This document shows positions 7,585-15,007 of a stretch of 38,874 nt of DNA, piece after piece. Under the pieces are notes generated by a model. It was given only the letters and a program-made list of their open reading frames with translations, had not been told where the DNA came from and did no database searches. The first letter of the stretch is position 1; each line of letters starts with the position of its first letter. Position numbers and translations under genes: made by a program. This DNA comes from UBA1161 sp002311745 (GTDB lineage Bacteria > Planctomycetota > Phycisphaerae > Tepidisphaerales > Tepidisphaeraceae): the NCBI GenBank assembly GCA_050018415.1, contig JBEKAB010000037.1:1-38874 (forward strand). The letters run 5' to 3'.

Positions 7585-7924
7585 GCGCGTAACAAGGCAT
7601 CAGATTATCCAGTTTAAACTCCGGCATTGCGACATCCGTTTACGGTTTCGCGTCATAACACCGCGTTTCGTCATCGCTTTCTCCCACATTCAGCTACCGG
7701 GTCGCCTATAGACGCCCAAACACGTTCTTTTTTCCGCCTGACTGTATTGATTATTCGCACGTCAAAATTCTGACCTTGCGCAGCAGCGCATTGCGCAAAT
7801 CTTAGCGCTATTTCGCCGCAGAAAGTCCGCTTTTGCGTTGATGTCGACCAACGCCCAAGTGTAGAAATAATGAAACAGGGCACATTTTGACGTTTGACCT
7901 TTCTTGAAGCTGAGGGAGGGACGG
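7585..7924. other. 340-bp non-coding region before the PEP-CTERM gene
   Basis: No gene or RNA recognised. The region is clearly lower in G+C than its neighbours. A weak promoter candidate is TTGATG (7838-7843), 18 bp, TAGAAA (7862-7867). A strong ribosome binding site, gggaggg at 7914-7920, precedes the ATG at 7925. Confidence 0.5.
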
Positions 7925-9133
7925 ATGCAATCGATTTTCGCTTCTGACCGTTGTCTCAAAGTCGTTATCGCCACCGTGTTGGCGCTGCTTGGGATTGCCG
8001 TGCCGTCGGCGCGCGCGGCCAGTTACACCGGCACCGTGCTTTACCCCTGTACGATGCCCAGCGGGTTCACGGGATATGGGGCATTGCAGGCCGCTGCCGG
8101 TCAGACCGTAGGCGGGGGCGGGACTGGCACGAATGGACACGCTCTTCTTTGGTCCGGCCCGGTGGGGTCGATCATCGACCTAAACCCAACCAGTTTGACC
8201 GGGATCAGTTACTCAGTGGCCGAGGGCACCAATGGCACCCAGCAGGTCGGGTACGGTGAGGGCAGCGGGACGGGCAACAATGCCCACGCCCTGCTCTGGT
8301 CCGGCACGGCCGCGTCGGCCGTCGACCTCCAGCCCACCAGCCTCACCGAGATCACCAATTCGTACGCCATGGGCACGAGCGGCACCCAACAGGTCGGCTA
8401 CGGATATGGAAGCGGGACAGGCAATAATAACCACGCCCTTCTCTGGTCCGGCACGGCCGCGTCGGCTGTGGACTTGAACCCGACCAACCTAGGCGGGTTC
8501 ACCTACTCGGAATCCCGGGGTACCAGCGGCACCCAGCAAGCCGGCGACGGCGGAACAGGCAGCATTGACCACGCCCTTCTCTGGTCCGGCACGGCCGCAT
8601 CGGCCGTCGACCTGAACCCGACCAACCTGAGCGGGTTCACCTACTCGGAAGCCAACGGCACCAACGGCACCCAGCAAGTCGGCGACGGTTATGGCAGCGG
8701 GACAGGCGACAATCACCACGCCCTTCTCTGGTCGGGCACGGCCGCATCGGCCGTCGACCTGAACCCGACGAACCTCACCGGGTTCGACATTTCGGTCGCC
8801 CTCGCCACCAACGGCGCCCAGCAGGTCGGCGATGGCGCCGGCAGCGCGACGGGCGGCTCCAGTCACGCCCTGCTCTGGTCCGGCACGGCAGATTCGGCCG
8901 TCGATCTTCAGTTGCTCCTGCCCTCGAACGGCACGTGGATTCATTCGCTTGCCTGTGGCATCGACGGCGCGGGCAACGTGTACGGTCTAGCCGCCGGCAC
9001 GTTAAACGGCGTGACCGGCCCCTTCGCCGTCGAGTGGTCGCCCGTGCCCGAGCCGGCGAGCCTGGGGCTGCTCGCTCTGGCCGGCGGCATGCTCCTGATG
9101 CGGCGGACGCGGCAGGGGGGTGAGGTTCTCTAG
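7925..9133 (+). CDS. PEP-CTERM protein with tandem HAF-like repeats
   Basis: A 402-residue secreted protein. A signal peptide ends near PSARAAS; the body holds six repeats of about 49 residues, each beginning HALLWSG and followed by DLNPTNL- and GTxGTQQVGxG-like segments. A PEP-CTERM sorting tail closes it: VPEPASLGLLALAGG, hydrophobic helix, then RRTRQ. The repeats resemble the HAF extracellular repeat family, likely beta-propeller or beta-solenoid blades. The tail predicts handling by an exosortase and export to the cell surface or matrix; no exosortase lies in the window. The ATG at 7925 is chosen for its gggaggg ribosome site; the TTG at 7904 is upstream of that site. It appears monocistronic. 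Confidence 0.85.
   Translation: MQSIFASDRCLKVVIATVLALLGIAVPSARAASYTGTVLYPCTMPSGFTGYGALQAAAGQTVGGGGTGTNGHALLWSGPVGSIIDLNPTSLTGISYSVAEGTNGTQQVGYGEGSGTGNNAHALLWSGTAASAVDLQPTSLTEITNSYAMGTSGTQQVGYGYGSGTGNNNHALLWSGTAASAVDLNPTNLGGFTYSESRGTSGTQQAGDGGTGSIDHALLWSGTAASAVDLNPTNLSGFTYSEANGTNGTQQVGDGYGSGTGDNHHALLWSGTAASAVDLNPTNLTGFDISVALATNGAQQVGDGAGSATGGSSHALLWSGTADSAVDLQLLLPSNGTWIHSLACGIDGAGNVYGLAAGTLNGVTGPFAVEWSPVPEPASLGLLALAGGMLLMRRTRQGGEVL
8138..9010 (+). repeat. Six in-frame tandem repeats of 147 bp
   Basis: The CACGC(C/T) codons for His-Ala of the HALLW motif begin at 8138, 8285, 8432, 8570, 8717 and 8864: spacings of 147, 147, 138, 147 and 147 bp. The fourth spacing is short by exactly three codons. 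The central units are very similar at the DNA level, including silent positions, which suggests recent duplication or gene conversion. Confidence 0.9.
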
Positions 9134-9184
9134 CTGGATGAATTCAGTTTCACCGCGGAGCACGCCGAGATCGCTGAGAAATTC

Positions 9185-9210
9185 GAGGTTCCGATGTACA
9201 TCGGGACCTC
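9185..9210. terminator. Palindrome centred on ATGTACAT after the PEP-CTERM gene
   Basis: A 26-bp near-perfect palindrome (one T/C mismatch that pairs as G-U in RNA) built of gaggt, ccgatgt and their complements. It lies 52 bp after the stop codon and has no T-run, so it may be a terminator or simply a dispersed repeat. Its core is shared with the palindrome at 20802-20825. Confidence 0.5.
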
Positions 9211-9257
9211 ATCACATTCTCGGCCCATTGCGCGCTCTCGGCGGTGAATAATCGGGG

Positions 9258-9587
9258 TTAGGATTGAGGGGAGTCTTCGGCGTCGACGATGGCGTCGATG
9301 CGGGATATCTGGCGGCGGCTGGCCCAGCGGAAAAGGGCGGCGACGGACATCAGGAGGGCCATGGTGCCGAGGAAAATGTAGAACAGGCAGCGAAGGCGGA
9401 AAAGCTCGTCGTGTGCGGCGGGGGAAGCGGGGGAGATGACGCCGTGGGAACTCAAGGCGTCCAACACCGGATAGGCCAGCAAGTAGCTGAAGGCCAGGGA
9501 GGCGGCCAGGATCACGCCCACCACGGTGATCGTCCGCGGTTGGCGGCGGTCGGAAAAATCGGCAGGCTGGGCCGGCTCCTCAAACAT
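9258..9587 (-). CDS. Small two-helix membrane protein
   Basis: A 109-residue protein with predicted membrane helices at about 20-42 (TVVGVILAASLAFSYLLAYP) and 67-87, a short loop between, and a charged C-terminus. No family recognised. The ATG at 9587 is used; an in-frame ATG at 9665 would add 26 residues of low-complexity Pro/His-rich sequence. Neither start has a ribosome binding site. It lies downstream of mutY on the same strand, but a GC-rich hairpin at 9679-9696 separates them. Confidence 0.55.
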   Translation of the reverse strand: MFEEPAQPADFSDRRQPRTITVVGVILAASLAFSYLLAYPVLDALSSHGVISPASPAAHDELFRLRCLFYIFLGTMALLMSVAALFRWASRRQISRIDAIVDAEDSPQS

Positions 9588-9678
9588 AGGAATCGGGATT
9601 CCCCCCCTGTGTGGATATACGATATGGGGTGGGGATGTGCCAACTCTATCATGGGGGTCTGGCATGCGTCGGGGAACG

Positions 9679-9696
9679 CGCGGCCCAAGGGCCGCG
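9679..9696. terminator. GC-rich hairpin downstream of mutY
   Basis: cgcggccc (9679-9686) and gggccgcg (9689-9696) form a perfect 8-bp stem with a 2-base centre, 15 bp after the mutY stop. There is no T-run, so a terminator role is only suggested by position. Confidence 0.4.
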
Positions 9697-9710
9697 GCTA
9701 AACGGGGCGT

Positions 9711-10799
9711 TTACAGGGCGGCCAGGAGTTGGGCGATCTGCTGCTGCGGGCGAGACAGGGGATACACGTGCAATTGGTCCAAACGTAGCCAGCGGCGCGG
9801 GCGGACGCTTGGGATGGTGCCGTCCACATCGGCGGTAAATATGTCAAAAACATACCGTCGATGGGTCAGGGCACGGCGGATCTGACCTATGTGCCGGGGC
9901 GGGGAAATTCGCAGGCCCAGGCGACTGCGCAATTGGCTGGGTGTGGGGCGGGGGCCCAGGGGCGGGATGGTCAGAAACTGCCACATGCCGGGCCAGCGGC
10001 CCTGGGGTGGACGCTGCTCGATCAGCCAGCGGCCGCGGCGCGATAGGCACAGGGTCCAACGCCGCACGAGAGGCGTGGGGCGGGAGGGCCGGGGGGTGGG
10101 GATGGAACGTTGCAAACCGGCGGCGGCGGCTCGGCAATACCGCCGCAGTGGACATAGGGGGCATTGGGGGTCGCCAGGGGTGCACAGGGTGGCGCCTAAT
10201 TCCATCAGGGCGGAATTGAATTCGCCGACCCGCGTCCTGGGCAGCAGTTGCTCGGCTATTTGCCAGAGATGGCGGATGGTTTGCGGGCGGCGGGGGTCCC
10301 GGCGGATCAGGTGCAGGCGGCACAGGACGCGGGCGACGTTGCCGTCGACGATGGGGGCACGGGCGCCGTAGGCGAGGGAGGCGACGGCGCCGGCGGTGTA
10401 GCGGCCGATGCCGGGCATGGTTTGCAAGATGGCCGGGTCGTGCGGGACGCGGCCGGCAAAATCGGCGGCTATTTTTTTGGCGGCGGCGTGAAGGTTCCGC
10501 GCCCGGCGGTAATAGCCCAGACCCTGCCAAAGGCGCAGGACTTGCCGCTCTTTGGCGGCGGCCAGGGCTTGGAGGGTCGGGAAACGATCCATGAAGCGAC
10601 GGAAATAGGGGATGACCGTGGCCACCTGGGTCTGCTGGAGCATGAATTCGCTGACCAAAATTGTGTAGGGGTTGATGGGTGCATGGGAATGGTCGCGGGG
10701 CGGACGCCAGGGGAGGTCGCGGCGGTGTCGTGCGTACCAACCCAGCAGGCGCCGGGCGACATTGAACCGCGGGTTGACCTCTGCAAGGGTTGGCGGCAC
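9711..10799 (-). CDS. mutY: A/G-specific adenine DNA glycosylase
   Basis: Removes adenine mispaired with guanine or 8-oxoguanine. The protein has 362 residues. The catalytic Glu51 lies in VSEFMLQQTQ, the helix-hairpin-helix is MPGIGRYTAGAV, the catalytic Asp152 lies in VDGNVARVL, and the 4Fe-4S cluster Cys are C206, C213, C216 and C222 (C-x6-C-x2-C-x5-C). A C-terminal NUDIX-like 8-oxoG recognition domain follows from about 240. The start is a GTG supported by AGGAG eight bases upstream on the minus strand. The C-terminal third is unusually rich in Pro and Arg. Confidence 0.95.
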   Translation of the reverse strand: MPPTLAEVNPRFNVARRLLGWYARHRRDLPWRPPRDHSHAPINPYTILVSEFMLQQTQVATVIPYFRRFMDRFPTLQALAAAKERQVLRLWQGLGYYRRARNLHAAAKKIAADFAGRVPHDPAILQTMPGIGRYTAGAVASLAYGARAPIVDGNVARVLCRLHLIRRDPRRPQTIRHLWQIAEQLLPRTRVGEFNSALMELGATLCTPGDPQCPLCPLRRYCRAAAAGLQRSIPTPRPSRPTPLVRRWTLCLSRRGRWLIEQRPPQGRWPGMWQFLTIPPLGPRPTPSQLRSRLGLRISPPRHIGQIRRALTHRRYVFDIFTADVDGTIPSVRPRRWLRLDQLHVYPLSRPQQQIAQLLAAL

Positions 10800-10897
10800 G
10801 CGGGAGTCTCCTGAGTGACGTCGCGGGGTGCGTCAAGGGGTCGTGGCTAAAGAAAGTAAATAATTTTTGAATTGCCGCAACACAAGTCCCATAAAAC

Positions 10898-10906
10898 TGA
10901 TATAAT
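10898..10906 (+). promoter_or_regulatory. Extended -10 promoter for the DUF4926 gene
   Basis: TGATATAAT at 10898-10906 is a perfect extended -10 element in a markedly A/T-rich stretch (about 10850-10912). No good -35 is present at 17 bp, as is usual for extended -10 promoters. It lies about 60 bp upstream of the ATG at 10966. Confidence 0.6.
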
Positions 10907-10965
10907 TAATAATCCTGAGTGGGCCGGGGCCATGGATGGGGACCTCGACGGTCAGGGAGGATGAT

Positions 10966-11205
10966 ATGACCAGACTGCCCCATATCGATGATTTTGTTCG
11001 TCTGACGCGGGATATCCCCGAGCTTGCGCTGAATCGAGGTGCAGTCGGCGTCGTGCGCAGCACGTGGTTTGCGCCATCTGTGGCGTACGAAGTCGAGTTT
11101 CATCAGATCGGTCACGACTACCAGACGCGGGCGCTGTTGATGCCTGAGCAGCTCCAAGTCGAGGACGGGCCGCTGTTCAAGCAGCCGGAGTTGGTAGCGC
11201 GCTGA
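10966..11205 (+). CDS. DUF4926 family protein
   Basis: A 79-residue protein. The segment RGAVGVVRSTW...AYEVEF has the pattern of the DUF4926 family, a small SH3-like beta barrel of unknown function. The start at 10966 is chosen over ATG 10936 because agggagg sits five bases upstream. It has its own extended -10 promoter and stands alone. Small proteins of this family sometimes occur beside toxin-like genes (recalled, not checked); no partner is visible here. Confidence 0.75.
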   Translation: MTRLPHIDDFVRLTRDIPELALNRGAVGVVRSTWFAPSVAYEVEFHQIGHDYQTRALLMPEQLQVEDGPLFKQPELVAR

Positions 11206-11230
11206 ATGTGATGTGGTTTGCGCAAGAGCG

Positions 11231-12490
11231 TCAGGGGCCGGCGGAGGCAGCGCCGCTGCGCAGTGGTGGCGGGGGCCATTGGTAAGGGCCGGCGTTCCAC
11301 GGGGTTGGCCGTATGTAATACGTGTCGTCGGTTTTTTCCGGCGCGATCAGATGGCGCCAAGTCTGGCCCAAACCGCCGGGGAATTGCACGGTGACGTCGT
11401 GCGCTCCGGGCGTAAGATGCAGGGGAATGAGGAAGACGGTTCGCGGGAGCATTTCCCATTGGCGGATATCGGCTTGGCTGGTGGCTTTTAACAGCAGGCC
11501 GCCAGCGATGAGGGCCAGGCCTAACTCTTGCTGGCTTCTGTTGCGTTGCATGCTCTCGACGGCGCCGGCGGCGATCAGGCCGGAGCCGAGGGCGGATTTG
11601 ACGGCGCGGATGGTGTCGATGTCCTGCCAGCGCCGGTCTTGCGCCAGGGCCAGCAAATCCACCGGCGGACGGGCGAGGAATTCGGTATCCACGGGCTGGC
11701 CATCGACGATGACGCGCGGCAGATAAATCGGCCCGGCGGACTCGGGCTTGGGCCCAAAGCCGACGATGGAGCCGTCGAAGGCCGTTTGTTTGCGCGGACC
11801 CTGGCCCCATTCGACGACCAAGAGGAGATTGGCGTTCTGGTTGAAGCGGGCATCGGCCAGCGCCGCCAGATCCGGGCGAAGTTTGACGAATTGATCGAAC
11901 AGCGACTGGGCTTTTTCCGGCTCGCCGAGGCGCTGCCAGGATTTGGCCAGCATCAGGTAGGCCAGGACGAAATTGCTGTCCGCCTGCGTGAAGCTGTCCG
12001 GCTTGTCGGTATCAGCGTAATCGCGCAGTTTGAAGAGGGCGTTTTCGAAAGCGGCGCGGGCGTTGCCGTAGTCGTGCTGCATGTAATAGATCAGGCCCAG
12101 GTAGAAGTTGACCATGGCGCGCTCGAAGGGCTCGCCCTTCCAGACCTTGATTTTTTCGTCGATCAGGGCCGCTCCGAGCGAGCGTCCGCCGTTGTTCACG
12201 CCCACGCTGTTGATCACTTCGTAGGCGCGCAGGAAGGCATCTTCGGCATCGGTCAGGTGGTACTCGGCCAGTGTGGTCGAGCCCAGGCGGGCGTTGTTCA
12301 AGACGAAATTCTCATCGGTCTTGCGTGCGATGGGATCCAGGAGGGTGCGGGCCTGCTCATAGTCCCCCTGGAAATAGGCGGCGACGGCCTGGTCGGCCTG
12401 CGCTTCGGCGGCCGATTGGCAGCCGCACAAGGCCATCAGTATCAGCAACGGCGGCAGAGAAAAGACACAACGGCGGCGGAGTTGGAGCAT
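11231..12490 (-). CDS. COG3014-like TPR lipoprotein
   Basis: A 419-residue predicted lipoprotein: signal peptide with lipobox LCGC (Cys24), then TPR-like helices (QADQAVAAYFQGDYEQARTL and FYLGLIYYMQHDYGNARAAF-type segments), then a C-terminal domain with LLVVEWGQGPRKQ and a PEGA-like end (LTPGAHDVTVQFPGG). This layout matches COG3014, a family found next to lpoB and ycfL in many gammaproteobacteria. It is last of a three-gene minus-strand operon after the two LpoB-like genes (17-bp gap). It probably acts at the inner face of the outer membrane in a complex with them; biochemical function is unknown. Confidence 0.8.
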   Translation of the reverse strand: MLQLRRRCVFSLPPLLILMALCGCQSAAEAQADQAVAAYFQGDYEQARTLLDPIARKTDENFVLNNARLGSTTLAEYHLTDAEDAFLRAYEVINSVGVNNGGRSLGAALIDEKIKVWKGEPFERAMVNFYLGLIYYMQHDYGNARAAFENALFKLRDYADTDKPDSFTQADSNFVLAYLMLAKSWQRLGEPEKAQSLFDQFVKLRPDLAALADARFNQNANLLLVVEWGQGPRKQTAFDGSIVGFGPKPESAGPIYLPRVIVDGQPVDTEFLARPPVDLLALAQDRRWQDIDTIRAVKSALGSGLIAAGAVESMQRNRSQQELGLALIAGGLLLKATSQADIRQWEMLPRTVFLIPLHLTPGAHDVTVQFPGGLGQTWRHLIAPEKTDDTYYIRPTPWNAGPYQWPPPPLRSGAASAGP

Positions 12491-12507
12491 CGCGGGATGT
12501 ACCCCCT

Positions 12508-13161
12508 TTAATCCAAAAATCCCTTGACGGCGTTTTTCTTGACGCGGTATTCACCGCTCCACAGGACCCGCCGGTGATCCAAATCGGTCAGGCGGTAGAC
12601 GCACAGGTAATAGCTGCTGCGCTCTTTGACGTTTTCCTGAGTGAGCGAGTCAAAGCGGGCGGCCAGGGCGTACTGCGGATTGACCGCGTCGGGGCTGGGC
12701 CCCAGCGGAACGCCGGCCAGTTCGCGGCCGCGCAAGGCGTAGAACTCGTCGCGATTCATGATCCAGGTGAATTTGTCGGGCGCGTGCTCGCTAAGCAGGG
12801 CCCGCACCTGGGCGGTGTAGGCTTGGGCCTGGCCGACGGGGAGCACTTCGCCGGTCATGCGATTCTCCACCGGCTCGCAGACCACGCGCAGCGGGCCGGT
12901 TTGGGCGATCTGGGCCTGCACGGCCGGCGAGGCCAGCATCGACGCGGCCATCTGGCTGGTCATCGCCTGCAAGTCGATGGAGTCCAGGGCCGTGTTGTGC
13001 CCGCTGGAGACGGCCGAGGTACAGCCAAAAAGAAAAAGAGATATAGCCACAGATGCAGACAGCTGAACACAGATAAAAAATGCGCTGGAGAAACGGCCGA
13101 AACGCGCCGCGTTGGGCTTTCGCCTGTTCTGGTTGTTATCCGTGTGCATCTGTCTGCTCAT
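12508..13161 (-). CDS. LpoB-like lipoprotein with repeat-derived signal peptide
   Basis: A 217-residue protein. The C-terminal domain matches the LpoB (penicillin-binding protein activator) family: SQMAASMLASPAVQ, a beta sheet region, ALAARFDSLTQE, and the characteristic RVLWSGEYRVKKNA near the end. LpoB proteins reach from the outer membrane to bifunctional PBPs to stimulate peptidoglycan synthesis. The N-terminus is remarkable: both possible ATGs (13161 and 13149) and the hydrophobic core FFICVQLSASVAI lie in the two arms of an intergenic repeat (13044-13170), followed by SLFLFGC with the lipobox Cys47. No Shine-Dalgarno is visible. It sits between the other LpoB-like gene and the COG3014-like gene. 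Confidence 0.8.
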   Translation of the reverse strand: MSRQMHTDNNQNRRKPNAARFGRFSSAFFICVQLSASVAISLFLFGCTSAVSSGHNTALDSIDLQAMTSQMAASMLASPAVQAQIAQTGPLRVVCEPVENRMTGEVLPVGQAQAYTAQVRALLSEHAPDKFTWIMNRDEFYALRGRELAGVPLGPSPDAVNPQYALAARFDSLTQENVKERSSYYLCVYRLTDLDHRRVLWSGEYRVKKNAVKGFLD

Positions 13162-13170
13162 CCGTGGCTA
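13044..13170. repeat. ACAGATG-type inverted repeat inside an LpoB-like gene
   Basis: Arms 13044-13076 (tagccacagatgcagacagc...) and 13136-13170 are imperfect reverse complements, about 29 of 34 positions with one gap. The type, with ACAGATG/ACACAG units, is a common dispersed intergenic repeat in planctomycetes and related phyla (recalled, not checked). Here the right arm supplies the start codon and the left arm the signal peptide core of the LpoB-like gene. Confidence 0.8.
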
Positions 13171-13174
13171 AAAA

Positions 13175-13774
13175 TTACCGGGCGACTTTTATCTGGTACG
13201 TTCGCGACCAGACCTGGACGCGGGTGTGGCTGTTGAAGATGTTGAATTGCAGCAGGTAAAAATTGGTGCTGCGGTTGGGCATGTCCATGGCCTTGCCGTA
13301 CATGATGTAATCGGGATTGATGGCGGCTGGCGCGGCCGATCCGCCGCCACCGCCCTGGCCGTAGGGATCGGAGGAGCCTTCCATTTCCTTGTTGCGGATG
13401 TCGTGGAAGGTCGCCTTGTTCTCGATCAGGGCGATTCGGCCCTGGGCCTTTTCGCTGATGGCGCTGCGCAGGGACTCGATGAAGATGTCGTAATTGGTGG
13501 CGAACATGCGGTCGATGGTCATGTCCTGCATGTTCTCAACGGCCAGAGTCCACTGGGTGGGGGAGGCGTTGAGGGTGGGCGAGGCCAGCAGGTCGGTGAC
13601 AAGCTGATTGGTGCAGGCGACGACATCCTTGCTCTGCAGGCCGCTGTCATCCGAAGAGAGCTGGCCGACATCGGGCCGTTGCTGGCCGTAGCTGTGCGGG
13701 TTATCGCTGGCGCAGCCGACGCCCAGCGCGGCCAAAAGCCCCATCGCCAGAAAAGCTGTGTATGCGCGGATCAT
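13175..13774 (-). CDS. LpoB-like lipoprotein (penicillin-binding protein activator family)
   Basis: A 199-residue lipoprotein with a clean signal peptide and lipobox LGVGC (Cys21). The body follows the LpoB fold: LVTDLLASPTLN, TLAVENMQDMTIDRM, FIESLRSAISE, GRIALIENKATFHDIRNKE, a Gly-rich loop, INPDYIMYGKAM, and the closing VQVWSRTYQIKVAR. It probably activates a bifunctional penicillin-binding protein or assembles with the other lipoproteins of this locus. The ATG at 13774 has AGGAG about nine bases upstream and a promoter at 13802-13829. First gene of the minus-strand lipoprotein operon. Confidence 0.85.
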   Translation of the reverse strand: MIRAYTAFLAMGLLAALGVGCASDNPHSYGQQRPDVGQLSSDDSGLQSKDVVACTNQLVTDLLASPTLNASPTQWTLAVENMQDMTIDRMFATNYDIFIESLRSAISEKAQGRIALIENKATFHDIRNKEMEGSSDPYGQGGGGGSAAPAAINPDYIMYGKAMDMPNRSTNFYLLQFNIFNSHTRVQVWSRTYQIKVAR

Positions 13775-13801
13775 GGGCAATCTCCTTGTGGAAACGACAG
13801 T

Positions 13802-13829
13802 AGTGTAAACGCCGCGGCCCGTCTGGCAA
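13802..13829 (-). promoter_or_regulatory. Sigma70-like promoter of the LpoB-like operon
   Basis: Read on the minus strand: TTGCCA (13829-13824), 16-bp spacer, TACACT (13807-13802). Start of transcription would fall near 13795, giving a leader of about 20 bases before the ATG at 13774. Confidence 0.5.
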
Positions 13830-13843
13830 CCCTTCGGGGCCGC

Positions 13844-13871
13844 TTGACACAAAATGGGCACTGTTTAGGTT
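13844..13871 (+). promoter_or_regulatory. Sigma70-like promoter of the proline-rich lipoprotein gene
   Basis: A perfect TTGACA at 13844-13849, 16-bp spacer and TAGGTT at 13866-13871. Start of transcription would fall near 13878, just before the paired segments of the leader. It is divergent from the promoter at 13802-13829. Confidence 0.5.
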
Positions 13872-13879
13872 AATCGCAA

Positions 13880-13944
13880 CCAAAGGATTAGACACGCGGA
13901 CGGGGTGGACGGCAGGCCCATCCTTTGGCCGCCAAAGGTGTCTA
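13880..13944 (+). promoter_or_regulatory. Leader with two mutually exclusive hairpins
   Basis: cctttgg at 13922-13928 can pair upstream with ccaaagg (13880-13886; extended to 9 bp with at) or downstream with ccaaagg (13932-13938, 3-base loop). A further pair, tagacac (13889-13895) and gtgtcta (13938-13944), strengthens one fold. It lies in the predicted 5' leader of the gene at 13978. It could be a regulatory switch, or an operator/dispersed repeat. Confidence 0.45.
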
Positions 13945-13977
13945 GTGATACATGAACTCTAAGGCAGGAGGTACGCC

Positions 13978-14988
13978 GTGAAACGGACCGTCAGAGGCGC
14001 GATGGTAATCGCGGGGTTGGGGGTTTGCGCGTTGATATTGGCGGGATGTCAGGCGCCGGCGGCGCCGCCGCCGCAGAATGTGCCGGTGCAGAATCCGCCG
14101 CCGGGGTTGCCGGCGGTGTATCCGGCGGACGTGGCCAAGCCGATGCCGGAGCCGACGGCCGAGCCGCCGCCTCCGGAGTTCAATGATGTGCCGCTGGTGG
14201 ACCAGCGTCTGCCGGAAGAGGCGTGGTTCGTCAACATTTACAACCACGTTGGCCGGCCGCGAATCGCGGTGTTCGTCAACCGGACGCTGGATGGGTCACT
14301 GGTCGGCGGGGGGGATATGCCGGTTTCGACCACGGAAACGGTTCGCCGCAGCACCGGGGGCGTGGAAGTGCAGCATTCGGAAGGCGGGGGATCCTCCGAT
14401 CTGTACCATTCCGAGCACCAGCACCAGTCCGAGAGTTTCAAGAGCACCGGGCCGGCGGAGTACCACGAGACCACGACCGTGTATCTGCACCCGGGTCAGT
14501 ACGATGAGGCTGCTTTGCAAGCCCTGGATTACACGGAGATCGAATCGCTGCTGAGCGATTGGCTGCACAGCGGGGGGCAGGTGACGCTGATCTCGCCGGG
14601 GTTCATCCGTTCGCATTTGACGGATCAGCAGGTGCAGGACGTGCAGGCGGGCAAGGCGTCGGGGCTGGATGCGGTCGTCGGGGCGGCACAGCCGGACGTG
14701 TTTATCCAGGTGCAGGCGCATCCGACGAAGCGGCAGGACCAACTGGTCGTGCTGCTGATCGCGGAGGCGATCAACATTCGTGGCGGGGAATCGCTGGCGC
14801 ACGCGTCGGTTGAAATGCCGACGCCGGTGGACCGGATCGAACTGAACAATTACACGCGATTTTTGGCCCGCAAGCTGATGCACGAGATGGGCGGGACGTG
14901 GTCGTCCGCGCCGCCGCCGGCGCCGCCGGGTGCACCGGCGGCTCCTCCAACTGCGCCGCCAGCGGCTCTGCCGGCCACTCGACCCTAA
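13978..14988 (+). CDS. Proline-rich lipoprotein with CsgG/LpoB-like middle domain
   Basis: A 336-residue predicted lipoprotein: lipobox LAGC (Cys24), a Pro/Ala-rich stalk at about 25-70, a central domain starting RPRIAVFVNRTLDG, the opening pattern of CsgG/LpoB-like proteins, a Gly/Ser/His-rich linker, DYTEIESLLSDWL, DAVVGAAQPDVFIQVQAHP, and a Pro/Ala-rich tail after about 308. The stalk is suited to crossing the periplasm from the outer membrane. The start is a GTG with ggagg six bases upstream. It is divergent from the two LpoB-like genes and followed after 19 bp by the YcfL-like gene. Assignment to the LpoB/CsgG superfamily is tentative. Confidence 0.75.
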   Translation: MKRTVRGAMVIAGLGVCALILAGCQAPAAPPPQNVPVQNPPPGLPAVYPADVAKPMPEPTAEPPPPEFNDVPLVDQRLPEEAWFVNIYNHVGRPRIAVFVNRTLDGSLVGGGDMPVSTTETVRRSTGGVEVQHSEGGGSSDLYHSEHQHQSESFKSTGPAEYHETTTVYLHPGQYDEAALQALDYTEIESLLSDWLHSGGQVTLISPGFIRSHLTDQQVQDVQAGKASGLDAVVGAAQPDVFIQVQAHPTKRQDQLVVLLIAEAINIRGGESLAHASVEMPTPVDRIELNNYTRFLARKLMHEMGGTWSSAPPPAPPGAPAAPPTAPPAALPATRP

Positions 14989-15007
14989 ACATCGAAAGGA
15001 CTGCTTC

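Noticed and set aside
7585..7924. Sigma54 promoter (GCACG ... TTGC) before the PEP-CTERM gene
   Set aside because: The spacing and the GG/GC dinucleotides do not fit the -24/-12 consensus.
8138..9010. Possible CRISPR or non-coding satellite
   Set aside because: The 147-bp units keep one open frame, fit the signal peptide and PEP-CTERM tail, and are protein repeats.
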